64,000 bases of DNA from M3007 sp031425155 (GCA_031425155.1 JANPIV010000003.1:16295-80294), one strand, 5' to 3'; positions 9,223 through 17,276 are shown, counted from the stretch's first letter. The notes: generated from the letters alone by a model not told the origin. Made by a program: numbers and translations.

Positions 9223-9271
9223 AACACCCTCTCGAGTTGGCAGGATGCTGACTTGAGAGGGTGTTTTTTAT
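9223..9271 (+). terminator. Rho-independent terminator after OmpA/HHH unit
   Basis: AACACCCTCTCGAGT pairs with ACTTGAGAGGGTGTT across a 13-base loop, followed by TTTTTATTT. The 15-bp stem has one mismatch or wobble and sits 35 bases after the stop codon. Confidence 0.85.
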
Positions 9272-9343
9272 TTAGGCACTAAAAATTGAACTTGCCTGTT
9301 AATCTCCCCAACCGCCACGAAAGCATTTGCACATGCATCCTCG

Positions 9344-9390
9344 TCCATACTTCATCGTTCATACTTCATACTTCATACTTAACAATTCAC
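9344..9390. repeat. TTCATAC-type simple heptamer repeat
   Basis: Repeats of CATACTT/TTCATAC (CATACTTCATCGTTCATACT, then CATACTTCATACTT) run up to the 3' end of the biotin carrier gene. A similar TTCATCGTTCAT tract lies at 50753-50785. Confidence 0.6.
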
Positions 9391-9881
9391 TCCATCTCCA
9401 GCAGCAACTGCCCCTTATCCACCGCTGCGCCTTTTTGCACCGCTACGGTTTTTACCTGTCCATCGCCAGCGGCTTTGATGACGTTTTCCATTTTCATAGC
9501 TTCGAGCAGGAGTAAGGCATCGCCTTTTTGCACCATTTGGCCAGGCTCCACGAGAATTTGGAGCACCAGACCAGGCATGGGTGCTTTCACGTTGTTCAGG
9601 TGCTGCGTACCACCGATAGAAAGGCCTAGTTGCTGCACCAGCCGTTCGTAGTGGTCGCCAACATGCACCGTGTAAATAGTGCCATTTACGCGCAGCACAT
9701 ACTGGCGGGTCGCGTAATCGGTGGACACCACCTCGGCGCGGTAGGAACGTTGGTTGTGCAGAATATGGAATTGGCCGCTGTCGCCATCGGGGATGAGATC
9801 GAGGGCGCGGGCATCGTCCGGCAGCACGTCGAATTCGTACTGCCCATTGACGCGGAGGTGGAAAGTTTCGTTTTTGTCCAT
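9387..9881 (-). CDS. Biotin/lipoyl carrier protein of an acyl-CoA carboxylase
   Basis: Carries covalently bound biotin between the biotin carboxylase and carboxyltransferase of an acetyl/propionyl-CoA-type carboxylase. The 164-residue protein ends in a biotinyl domain with the EAMKMEN motif (Lys about 130) and flanking PMPGLVLQILVEPGQMVQKGD. The N-terminal part (about 1-70) is the beta-rich region typical of Bacteroidota carboxylase carriers. The open frame extends upstream to 9926, but that extension lies inside a palindromic repeat element, so the ATG at 9881 (MDKNETFHLRV) is the better start. The partner carboxylase subunits are not in the window. It lies 68 bases downstream of the phosphatase gene on the same strand. 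Confidence 0.87.
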   Translation of the reverse strand: MDKNETFHLRVNGQYEFDVLPDDARALDLIPDGDSGQFHILHNQRSYRAEVVSTDYATRQYVLRVNGTIYTVHVGDHYERLVQQLGLSIGGTQHLNNVKAPMPGLVLQILVEPGQMVQKGDALLLLEAMKMENVIKAAGDGQVKTVAVQKGAAVDKGQLLLEME

Positions 9882-9953
9882 AGTAACACCGATTTTAGTC
9901 GGTCCTGAATTTATCTGCCAGGTCAATCAAATACCGACTAAGGTCGGTGCTAC
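9880..9953. repeat. Palindromic repeat element filling an intergenic gap
   Basis: AGTAACACCGATTTTAGTCGGT at the left is an inverted copy (three differences) of ACCGACTAAGGTCGGTGCTACT at the right, with about 30 bases between. Each arm is itself a small hairpin (ACCGAnnnnAGTCGGT). The element occupies nearly the whole gap, touching the start codon of the carrier gene and the TAG stop of the phosphatase gene. Confidence 0.75.
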
Positions 9954-11197
9954 TTGAAGACCCGGCAGGTGAGTACGGTAATATCGTCGGGATAAGGCTC
10001 GCGTTCACGAAAAATATCAATATGAGCCAACAGGCTGGTATTCAATTCCTTAGCCGACAATTCGCTGTGGTGCCGCAGGAACTCGATCAGGCTGTGCTCG
10101 CCAAAATCTTCGCCCGCTTTATTGCGGACATCCGTAAGACCATCGGTATAAGTAAAAATCAGGGCCTCATCGGTGAGGCAGATACCGCCGATTTCCAGGA
10201 AAGGCAGTTCGGGCAGCCAGCCGAGCGAGGTACAGCCATTGCGCAGCGGAATGATTTCTCCTTTGGAAAGAAGGAGTGGCGGCGTGTGACCGGCATTCAC
10301 GTAGTGCAGCGTACGGGTCGCCACGTCGTATTTGGCCAAAAAGAGCGTAATGAATTTGTCGCCCTGCGTGACGCGCCACACCGCCGCATTCAGTTCATGC
10401 ACAATTTCTTCCAACGATGGACGACGGCTGATCAGGGCATGGAAATTAGCTTGAAAATTGGCCATCAGCAGGGCCGCCGACACGCCTTTGCCGGTAATAT
10501 CGGCGATGCAAAAGGCGATTTGGCCGTCGGGAAATTCCACGACATCGTAATAATCGCCGCCTACGGCAAAGTGCGGTTTGTAAATGCTGGAGAGCTGATA
10601 GTTTTTGCCGGAAGGCAAACGCGACGGCACGAGGGTGCGCTGTATTTCTGCGGCCACTTCCAGCTCACGGCTGATGACTTCCTGCCGAAGTTGCTGTTTG
10701 AAAAGGCGTTTATTTTCGAGGGCCACCGCCACCACATTGGTGATGGCCGTCACGAATTGCACCTTGTTGTGTACATCTTCCTCGCCATTGAAGCCGCCCA
10801 GAAAAGCGTAGGCAATGGGCACTTCTTTATGCGTCACCGGGATGACCAGATCAAACTCGCGCACGAGCGGATGGGTGGCATTTTCGAGGCCTTGCAGGGT
10901 ACGGTAGCGGTTGAGCTCTAAATTAATGTCCGTTTCCAGCAAAGCATCTTCTATCCCCAGCGAGCTCATACACTCCCAGGCGCCTGCTTCCTTGAAGAAG
11001 AGTGCCATTTTGCGAATACCAATTTCCCAGCGTAGGAAGGAATTGTACATTTTGAACAAATCCCTGGCCGAAATATTCTCATTAATTGCCTGGGTAATGA
11101 TCAACAAACTATTGATCTGCAATTGTTTGAGACTGACCTCCCGCTCCAGTTTCTCGATCCGCGATAACGTCCTTTTTATTTCCTGTAATTCCGACAT
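9950..11197 (-). CDS. SpoIIE/RsbU-type PP2C protein phosphatase with GAF-like sensor
   Basis: 415-residue cytosolic Ser/Thr phosphatase of the SpoIIE/RsbU class, which typically dephosphorylates anti-anti-sigma (STAS) proteins in partner-switching. Residues 1-35 form a coiled coil (LSRIEKLEREVSLKQLQ). About 35-175 look like a GAF-like sensor. The C-terminal domain from about 185 has the metal-binding signatures FAVGGDYYDVVEF and IADITGKGVSAALLMA, then HYVNAGHTPPLL and FTYTDGLTDVRNKAGEDFGE, all typical. The metal Asp residues (GGDYYD, IAD, YTDG) are present, so it should be active. No STAS or HPK partner is encoded nearby. The stop codon (TAG) lies in the end of a palindromic repeat. Confidence 0.9.
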   Translation of the reverse strand: MSELQEIKRTLSRIEKLEREVSLKQLQINSLLIITQAINENISARDLFKMYNSFLRWEIGIRKMALFFKEAGAWECMSSLGIEDALLETDINLELNRYRTLQGLENATHPLVREFDLVIPVTHKEVPIAYAFLGGFNGEEDVHNKVQFVTAITNVVAVALENKRLFKQQLRQEVISRELEVAAEIQRTLVPSRLPSGKNYQLSSIYKPHFAVGGDYYDVVEFPDGQIAFCIADITGKGVSAALLMANFQANFHALISRRPSLEEIVHELNAAVWRVTQGDKFITLFLAKYDVATRTLHYVNAGHTPPLLLSKGEIIPLRNGCTSLGWLPELPFLEIGGICLTDEALIFTYTDGLTDVRNKAGEDFGEHSLIEFLRHHSELSAKELNTSLLAHIDIFREREPYPDDITVLTCRVFK

Positions 11198-11374
11198 CTT
11201 ATCTGCAAATTCACCGGGAAGGTACGCACAACTACATTTTTGCCCTACTTTTTACTAAAAAATGGAAAATTTATGAACTTTGCGCCCGAATTCATGGCCG
11301 ATTCCCGCGTGGAAGCCGGTTTTTGAACGAAATTTGCCCCCGTTATTAGCAACGGATAACCAATCATCTCAATT

Positions 11375-11935
11375 ATGGAAGACGTAAATAAAGCCCTCAC
11401 CGAGGCTCGGGCGATTATGGAAAAAGCCCTCGAACACCTGGATCACGAGTTGGTGAAACTGCGCACCGGCAAGGCCTCCACCACCTTGCTCACCGACCTG
11501 CTAGTCGAATATTACGGTACGCCCACCCCGCTTGGCCAGATTGCTAACGTGCAGGTGTCTGATTCCCGTACCTTGTCGATTCAGCCGTGGGAACGCAACA
11601 TGCTGGGCCCCATCGAACGCACGATCATCAAGTCCAACATGGGCATGACCCCGCACAACGATGGCGAAACCATCCGCCTCATGGTGCCGCCGCTCACGGA
11701 GGAGCGTCGGAAGGAATTGGTAAAAAAAGCCAAAGCAGCCGGGGAAGAAAGTAAAGTCGGCGTACGTGGTGGTCGTCATAAAGCACTGGATATCATCAAG
11801 AAAGCGGTGAAAGACGGCTTGCCGGAAGACGTGGGCAAACGCAAGGAAACCGAATTGCAGGATTTGGTGAACAAGTATGTGGAGCAAACCGACAAGATTG
11901 TCGCTGCCAAAGAAAAAGAAATCATGACCGTTTAA
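11375..11935 (+). CDS. frr: Ribosome recycling factor
   Basis: Releases ribosomes from mRNA after termination together with EF-G. The 186-residue length matches the family exactly. Recognisable segments are LEHLDHELVKLRTGKAST, VEYYGTPTPLGQIANVQV, the IQPWERNMLGPIERTI loop, and the C-terminal three-helix region VGVRGGRHKALDIIKKAVK. It stands alone here, without the usual pyrH partner. A possible promoter lies upstream in the 177-base gap to the divergent phosphatase gene. Confidence 0.97.
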   Translation: MEDVNKALTEARAIMEKALEHLDHELVKLRTGKASTTLLTDLLVEYYGTPTPLGQIANVQVSDSRTLSIQPWERNMLGPIERTIIKSNMGMTPHNDGETIRLMVPPLTEERRKELVKKAKAAGEESKVGVRGGRHKALDIIKKAVKDGLPEDVGKRKETELQDLVNKYVEQTDKIVAAKEKEIMTV

Positions 11936-11941
11936 AAATCG

Positions 11942-12002
11942 AGTTATGAGTTATAAGGTATGAGTTATAAGCGCTCATGACTCATGACTCATAACTCATA
12001 AC
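11942..12002. repeat. CATAACT/GAGTTAT heptamer tract, inverted
   Basis: GAGTTATGAGTTATAAGG-type units on the left and CATGACTCATAACTCATAAC on the right form an imperfect inverted repeat between frr and the DUF5606 gene. It could serve as a terminator-like hairpin for frr. Confidence 0.65.
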
Positions 12003-12006
12003 TTTG
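11999..12006 (+). promoter_or_regulatory. -7 box (TAACTTTG) made by the repeat, next to the DUF5606 start
   Basis: The last CATAACT unit runs into TTG to give TAACTTTG, an exact TAnnTTTG match, four bases before the ATG at 12011. If used, the transcript would be leaderless or nearly so. It may be fortuitous. Confidence 0.3.
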
Positions 12007-12010
12007 AAAA

Positions 12011-12613
12011 ATGAATTTAGAAAAATACCTCGTCGTGGCCGGAGTGCCAGGCGTACACAAACTTGTTTCCAGCCGCGCCAATGGCCTCGTTATCGAAGAC
12101 CGCCACGAAGGTCGTACCCGCTTTGTGCCGGTGCGCCAGCAGCAAGTAACGCCCATCGCGACCGTGGCCATTTACACGGACACCGATGAAGGCACGATTG
12201 CGCTGACGGATGTTTTTCAGAAAATGCTGGATCAGTACGATACGCTGCCGCCCGCCGACCTGAATGCCAATAGTGCGGTGCTGCGTGAATATTTCACAGC
12301 CATCCTGCCCGAACATGACCGCGACCGGGTCCACATCAACGACATCAAGAAGTGTATCAAGTGGTTCAATTTCATGAAAGAAAAGGGGATTTTCGCCGAA
12401 GCCCAACGCGAGGAAGAAGCCGCGCAGGAAAGCGAAAAAGCAGCGACAGATGCTCCTGCGGAAGAGGCCACTACCGTAGAAAACAGTGCGGCGACATCAC
12501 CAGCGGCGGAAACGGCTGCGGAAGAAAAACCGGAAACGGCTGAGGAAACGGAAGCAACCGACGAAACGGTGGTGGAAAAAGAGGAGGAAAAGAAAGACGA
12601 GCCAATTGGTTGA
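12011..12613 (+). CDS. DUF5606 protein with acidic low-complexity tail
   Basis: 200-residue protein widespread in Bacteroidota, known only as DUF5606. The conserved part is residues 1-135 (MNLEKYLVVAGVPGVHKLVS, then VPVRQQQVTPIATVAIYTD and VHINDIKKCIKWFNFMKEKGIF), a small beta-rich N-domain followed by helices. Residues 136-200 are a Glu/Ala/Thr-rich disordered tail that is variable in the family. No signal peptide, so cytosolic. The function has not been established; I assign the family from the N-terminal pattern. It follows frr across a heptamer-repeat hairpin and is followed by a large palindromic element. Confidence 0.8.
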   Translation: MNLEKYLVVAGVPGVHKLVSSRANGLVIEDRHEGRTRFVPVRQQQVTPIATVAIYTDTDEGTIALTDVFQKMLDQYDTLPPADLNANSAVLREYFTAILPEHDRDRVHINDIKKCIKWFNFMKEKGIFAEAQREEEAAQESEKAATDAPAEEATTVENSAATSPAAETAAEEKPETAEETEATDETVVEKEEEKKDEPIG

Positions 12614-12622
12614 TTATCAAGC

Positions 12623-12794
12623 AACCCCACCCCTAACCCCTCCCCCGAAAGGGAGGGGGACTACATTGAGTTTCAATCTATTGGTTTTCAGTACCTTGGA
12701 GAAATATTGTACTATTATCAAGGTACTCATAATGAATAGAAGATACCAAGATCATGTCCCCCTCCCTTTCGGGGGAGGGGTTAGGGGTGGGGTT
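12623..12794. repeat. 172-bp palindromic element with 39-bp perfect terminal inverted repeats
   Basis: The arms at 12623-12661 and 12756-12794 are exact inverted copies (39 of 39), built from CCCCACCCCTAACCCC and TCCCCCGAAAGGGAGGGGG. The 94-base centre holds a second inverted pair, AGTACCTTG (12690-12698) and CAAGGTACT (12719-12727). It encodes nothing. It lies between the DUF5606 and glycosyltransferase genes and resembles the C-rich intergenic palindromes common in Bacteroidota. Confidence 0.85.
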
Positions 12795-12850
12795 TAGCAT
12801 TATTTTATTTAGCATAACCTGTCCCGCTTCGGGATTAGCACATTTACTAA

Positions 12851-13606
12851 ATGTATAAAGGAAAAAAAGTCGTTGTCGTGCTACCTGCCTACAACGCCGC
12901 GAAGACCCTCGAGAAAACCTATCGGGAAATCCCGCTGGATCTGGTGGACGAGGTGATTCTCTGCGACGATCACAGCCGCGACAATACGGCGGCCCTGGGC
13001 CATTCGCTTGGCATTCAGCATGTTATCGTGCATGAACAGAACAAAGGCTATGGCGGCAATCAGAAGTCACTGTATAACAAGGCCTTAGCCATCGGCGGCG
13101 ACATCGTCATCATGCTCCACCCCGATTACCAATACACGCCGAAACTCATCCCGGCGATGGTCAATATCATCGGCGAAGACCTGTATCCGGTGGTGCTGGG
13201 CTCGCGTATTCTGGGCATGGGCGCGCTGCGTGGAGGTATGCCGTTGTACAAATACGTCTTCAATCGTTTTCTGACGCTCTCCCAAAATCTGCTCATTCGG
13301 TACAAACTGTCGGAGTACCACACGGGCTATCGGGCCTTCAGCCGGGAGGTGCTGGAGACGATCAATTTCAACGAGAATTCCGACGATTTTGTCTTCGACA
13401 ATGAGATGCTTTCGCAGATTGTGTATGCGAAATTCGATATTGCCGAGGTGACTTGCCCGACCAAATACTTCGAGGAAGCCTCCAGTATTAATTTCCGGCG
13501 CAGCATGAAGTATGGCTTCGGCGTTCTGCGAGTATCGCTGGGGCATTTCTTCCAACGCTTAGGCTTGGCCAAACTGGATATGTATCGCCGGATGCCCGGT
13601 CATTAA
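12851..13606 (+). CDS. Family 2 glycosyltransferase (DPM1-like)
   Basis: 251-residue GT-A fold glycosyltransferase of the dolichyl/polyprenyl-phosphate sugar synthase branch. It shows VVVLPAYNAAKTL at the N-terminus, the nucleotide-sugar motif CDDHSRDNT around residue 38, NKGYGGNQKSLYNKAL, and MLHPDYQYTP in place of the usual DxD-type motif. YHTGYRAFSREVL matches the acceptor-side motif. There are no transmembrane segments, unlike ArnC/GtrB types, so it is probably a peripheral cytosolic enzyme. It likely transfers a sugar to a lipid carrier for surface glycans; the sugar cannot be inferred. It is preceded by the C-rich palindrome. Confidence 0.88.
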   Translation: MYKGKKVVVVLPAYNAAKTLEKTYREIPLDLVDEVILCDDHSRDNTAALGHSLGIQHVIVHEQNKGYGGNQKSLYNKALAIGGDIVIMLHPDYQYTPKLIPAMVNIIGEDLYPVVLGSRILGMGALRGGMPLYKYVFNRFLTLSQNLLIRYKLSEYHTGYRAFSREVLETINFNENSDDFVFDNEMLSQIVYAKFDIAEVTCPTKYFEEASSINFRRSMKYGFGVLRVSLGHFFQRLGLAKLDMYRRMPGH

Positions 13607-13812
13607 TGCCACAAAGTGTTCACCAGGTGTTCACAGAGTGTCGCTAAAATTGCATATTGTGTTGAATAGGTTAATTTTTTGCCAATTGTGATTTTATTGT
13701 GCAGTCGGCATGAATTTTTCTCCCTATTTTGTCGGCGTATTTTTATTCCTCCCAATTGTTCACCGTTTTAAAATTCAAAACCGGCCTGCAGAAGGCCTTT
13801 TTAATCAAGCCT

Positions 13813-14118
13813 ATGAAACATTTCCTACTTGTTTTGGCCCTGGTGCTGGGCGGGGTGGTGGCGAAAGCCCAGAGTGTTGCAAAAGCGGATTTTTCCGTTT
13901 ACCCGAATCCTACCGCAGAGTACATTTCCGTGCGTGACAATAATGACGTAGTCGGTTTTTTGACTGTTTACAACATCGTTGGTCGGAAACTGAAGGAATT
14001 TGAGTACACCAAAGGCGATCAATATTCGCTGCTCGATCTGCCCAAAGGCATGTATCTGGTGCAGATTCAGGATAAAAGTCGCCAGATTATTACCACCCAA
14101 AAGGTGGATAAACGCTGA
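13813..14118 (+). CDS. Minimal T9SS sorting-domain protein
   Basis: 101-residue precursor made of a signal peptide (MKHFLLVLALVLGGVVAKAQ) and then almost only a type A T9SS C-terminal sorting domain: FSVYPNPTAEYISV, VYNIVGRKLKEF, LDLPKGMYLVQI and a basic end, QKVDKR. After signal cleavage there is essentially no cargo domain. The predicted route is Sec export followed by T9SS-dependent surface transport or a periplasmic dead end. I chose the ATG at 13813 because the signal peptide starts there. Whether it is a functional small surface protein, a decoy for the secretion machinery or a remnant of a larger protein is unknown. A hairpin terminator follows, shared with the convergent GH92 gene. 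Confidence 0.82.
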   Translation: MKHFLLVLALVLGGVVAKAQSVAKADFSVYPNPTAEYISVRDNNDVVGFLTVYNIVGRKLKEFEYTKGDQYSLLDLPKGMYLVQIQDKSRQIITTQKVDKR

Positions 14119-14146
14119 GAAAAGGCGTTGAGAAAAAGTGAATTGC

Positions 14147-14183
14147 TGAGGATGTTGAGGGACTTGCTCTCTCAACATCCTCA
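14147..14183. terminator. Hairpin between convergent genes
   Basis: TGAGGATGTTGAG (14147-14159) pairs perfectly with CTCAACATCCTCA (14171-14183). It lies between the convergent sorting-domain protein and GH92 genes; the T-run is weak, so the terminator role is likely but not certain. Confidence 0.6.
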
Positions 14184-14211
14184 ACGTTTCTCTCAACTTT
14201 CTCCACCTTCT

Positions 14212-17127
14212 TTACTCCACAATTATCTCATCCGCGAATATCCAGCACGGATGCCCAGCGCCCTTATGTTCCGGTGGACACTCGCCCATCGCAACTCCCA
14301 CTACGCGCACATAGCGCGCTTTTTTGCCGTACAAATCCAGCATAAAATCTTTTTGTAAAGTCCCTTTTTCCGTGACGGCCACCTCGTTTTCGAGCGAAGC
14401 AGCCGGACGAAACGTTTTGCCATCGTCCGAAATTTCCACTTGCACCATTTTTGGAAAAAATATCCAAGCGTTCTCGTCCTGCAAAAAACCGATGGTTAAC
14501 TGCTTGATTTTCTTGCTTTTACCCAAATCAAGCACCACATCGAGCGGTACACCCTCGAAACCCTGCCAATCGCCCGTACGGAAATCGGCTCCGCCACGAA
14601 TGCCGTCTATTAAGCCGTCGTTGCCGTGGGCCGTGTATTGCGGGGAATACATTGTATTGTATTGAATAGCCTTTATTTGATTATCTAATAGTTGGTATGA
14701 AAATGTGTCCGTAGCACTTCTTTGTCCATCCCGCTCTGACCAGAGGGCTATACGACCAGATTTCTTGACCTTAATAGAGTTGGTATATTTTCTGACTGGT
14801 GACGTTTTTCCATTTTCTGATACTTCCTGGTAATAAATCACTGCCGTAGAATCTATGCTACCAAGTGAGATTTCCTGTTGCTGCTCGAAACTCCGTTTAC
14901 CTTTTTTAACAAAAGGTGTTGCCACCATACGTTTTTGGCTTTTGGAAGTAATCATAGGGGCAGTACGAATAGGTTGATCAGTCATTTCCAAAACTAACTC
15001 TCCACCTTCATTCGTCATTTGTAGATGATCTAACCAGAAGTTAAAGAGACTTTTCCCGTTAAGGGTCGTGTTTTTTATATAACAGTTTTTACTACTAGCG
15101 CCGGATGCCAGAATAGTAAACGCACGTGTATTTGGCAGATGAATACTCATCTTTTCAAACCACGGTGTACCTAATGTATAAGAGCGGACATTTATAGGAT
15201 AAAATCCCATCGCCGAAAACACCAGCCACGCCGACATCTGGCCGCAATCTTCGTTGCCACTTAATCCGTCAGGCCGATTGGCGTATTGTTCATCCATTAT
15301 TTGACGTACTCGCTGCTGTGTTTTCCAGCTCTGATTAATATAATTGTATAGATAAGCGATGTGATGACTTGGCTCATTACCTTGCACATACTGACCAATT
15401 TGACCGGTAATATCTGCTTGATCGCGCCCACTGGTCTTTGAATGGGTTGAAAAAAGGCTGTCCAATCTGGCCGAAAACATTTCTGGCCCACCCATTAGTT
15501 CATTCAAATAAGTTACATCCTGTGGCACCGAAAAACGATATTGCCAGGCATTGGCTTCGGTATAATTAAAATTCACTTCGTAAGGGTCAAAAGGCTGGTA
15601 CCAAGTCGCATTAGTTTTTGCCCGGAAGAATCCCGTGGAAGGGTCGAATAAATTTATATAGGATTGGGAGCGATGAAAATACTCTTTCGCTATACTGTCC
15701 AGCCCCATTTTTTGCGCCGTTTTAGCAATGCACCAATCATCGTAAGCATATTCCAGCGTTTTCGACACCGATTCCGGCTCTTTATCCGCTGGGATATAGC
15801 CCCGAGTACGGTATTCTTTTAGTCCCAGCCGATCTTGATTGGCACTTTTGATCATTGCTGTAAGTGCTTCCTGCGCATCAAAACCATGAAAGCCTTTTGC
15901 ATAAGCATCCGCAATTACCGAAATAGCGTGATTACCGATCATACAATCTGTCTCATTGGCCGCCAGTTCCCAGACGGGCAGCAAGCCACCCTGTTCATAT
16001 TGCCGCAGGAAAGTCTGAATAAAATCATTGGTGCGTTTTGGTTCCAAAATCGTCAACAGCGGGTGCAACGCCCGGTGCGTATCCCACAGCGAAAAGACTG
16101 TATAGACATCGTGTCCGGGATTGGGATGAATTTTATTGTCGCGTCCTCGGTACTGACCATCCACATCGTTCCAAATATTCGGGGCCAACATCGTATGATA
16201 TAAGGCCGTATAAAAGATCGTTTTTTGATCGTTTGTTCCGCCTTCCACTGCTATTTTGGAGAGTTGCTGCTGCCATTTGGCCTGCGTTTCGGCCTTTATT
16301 TTATTGAAATCGAAATGGTCGCATTCTTGTTCCAAATTCCGGCGGGCTCCTTCCATGCTCACCCCGGAAATGCCCACCGTGACCACAATCGGTTCATTAT
16401 TCGTATAAAAATTGAGCAATCCCACAATGGCCTTGCTGGTAATGGAAGGCTCCGCCAGGCGTGGGTTTTGGGCCATATCCAGCACAATACTGCTAAAAAA
16501 CGGCGTCGAAAAACGGGCCACGAAATAAACGTGTTGCTCCTTCGCCCAACCCGTAGAAATCCGATAACCGGCTATTTCACGGTCATTGAGGACTTCCAAA
16601 TGCGCATTCAGCACCGAATCGCGGTGGCGCAGATCAATTACCAGACTGCCTTTGGTTTGGTTGGGCGGAAAGGTGTAACGATGCACGCCCACCCGATCCG
16701 TAGCCGTCAGTTCGCACTGGATTTGGTCGCGGTCGAGCAGCACCGAATAGTAGCCCGCTTCGGCGTGTTCATTTTTTTTCTGAAAATGTGCGCCATATTC
16801 ATCCGGCTCCAGCCGCGCACCGCCCACGAACGGCATGAACAATATATCGCAATAATCGGCCACGCCCGTGCCGCTCAAATGCGTGTGCGAAAAACCATAA
16901 ATCGTCGAATCGGAATAATGATAACCGGAACAGCCATCCCAGTCCTGCAAATCGAGGCGGGTGTCGGGGCTGAGTTGTACCAGGCCAAAAGGAGCCGTTG
17001 CGCCGGGGTACGTATGGCCGTGGCCCCCGGTCCCGATGAAGGGATTGACAAATTGTAATTGGCAAAAAGCAATTGGCAATTGGCACCCGAGGGCAATTAG
17101 TAAAGTGAAGAGGCGAGAGGTAAGCAT
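14212..17127 (-). CDS. GH92 family alpha-mannosidase with C-terminal discoidin-like domain
   Basis: Secreted calcium-dependent exo-alpha-mannosidase type, acting on N-glycan or yeast-mannan-like chains. The 971 residues begin with a signal peptide (MLTSRLFTLLIALGCQLPIA). GH92 signatures follow: VNPFIGTGGHGHTYPGA, TAPFGLVQLSPDT, SGYHYSDSTIYGFSHTHLSG, then WDTHRALHPLLTI, ETDCMIGNHAISVIADA and PDGLSGNEDCGQMSAWLVF. The last roughly 150 residues (DGIRGGADFRTGDWQGFEG, VVLDLGKSKKIKQLTIGFL) are an F5/8 type C carbohydrate-binding domain. The frame is open to 17187, but the ATG at 17127 gives the signal peptide. The signal-peptide codons are partly made of a TGCCAAT repeat. It has no SusC/SusD neighbours, so it is not in a classical polysaccharide utilisation locus. 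Confidence 0.95.
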   Translation of the reverse strand: MLTSRLFTLLIALGCQLPIAFCQLQFVNPFIGTGGHGHTYPGATAPFGLVQLSPDTRLDLQDWDGCSGYHYSDSTIYGFSHTHLSGTGVADYCDILFMPFVGGARLEPDEYGAHFQKKNEHAEAGYYSVLLDRDQIQCELTATDRVGVHRYTFPPNQTKGSLVIDLRHRDSVLNAHLEVLNDREIAGYRISTGWAKEQHVYFVARFSTPFFSSIVLDMAQNPRLAEPSITSKAIVGLLNFYTNNEPIVVTVGISGVSMEGARRNLEQECDHFDFNKIKAETQAKWQQQLSKIAVEGGTNDQKTIFYTALYHTMLAPNIWNDVDGQYRGRDNKIHPNPGHDVYTVFSLWDTHRALHPLLTILEPKRTNDFIQTFLRQYEQGGLLPVWELAANETDCMIGNHAISVIADAYAKGFHGFDAQEALTAMIKSANQDRLGLKEYRTRGYIPADKEPESVSKTLEYAYDDWCIAKTAQKMGLDSIAKEYFHRSQSYINLFDPSTGFFRAKTNATWYQPFDPYEVNFNYTEANAWQYRFSVPQDVTYLNELMGGPEMFSARLDSLFSTHSKTSGRDQADITGQIGQYVQGNEPSHHIAYLYNYINQSWKTQQRVRQIMDEQYANRPDGLSGNEDCGQMSAWLVFSAMGFYPINVRSYTLGTPWFEKMSIHLPNTRAFTILASGASSKNCYIKNTTLNGKSLFNFWLDHLQMTNEGGELVLEMTDQPIRTAPMITSKSQKRMVATPFVKKGKRSFEQQQEISLGSIDSTAVIYYQEVSENGKTSPVRKYTNSIKVKKSGRIALWSERDGQRSATDTFSYQLLDNQIKAIQYNTMYSPQYTAHGNDGLIDGIRGGADFRTGDWQGFEGVPLDVVLDLGKSKKIKQLTIGFLQDENAWIFFPKMVQVEISDDGKTFRPAASLENEVAVTEKGTLQKDFMLDLYGKKARYVRVVGVAMGECPPEHKGAGHPCWIFADEIIVE
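17044..17100. repeat. TGCCAAT-type heptamer repeat inside the GH92 signal-peptide codons
   Basis: On the coding strand TGCCAAT occurs three times within 30 bases, with TTGCTTTTTGCC and a related TACAATT unit. It encodes part of the signal peptide (CQLPIAFCQLQ). The same unit family is intergenic elsewhere in the window. Confidence 0.55.
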
Positions 17128-17184
17128 AAATATTGGACTTGTTGCAGTATTGATTATCAGAGACTTATGCTTTTGGTTTTTTGC

Positions 17185-17276
17185 CATTCAGAGCGGTAGC
17201 GATGAATCTGAGGCTTGAAAAGCCTTTTTACTATAATTTTCAAAGTAATCAGATTCATCGGCTTCGCCTCTGAATG
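17185..17276. repeat. Palindromic intergenic element (CATTCAGAG type)
   Basis: CATTCAGAGCGGTAGCGATG with AATCTGA at the left matches the inverted TCAGATTCATCGGCTTCGCC with TCTGAATG at the right, apart from a few central mismatches. An inner AGGCTTGAAAAGCCT hairpin follows the left arm. It separates GH92 from the upstream methyltransferase gene. Confidence 0.6.
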
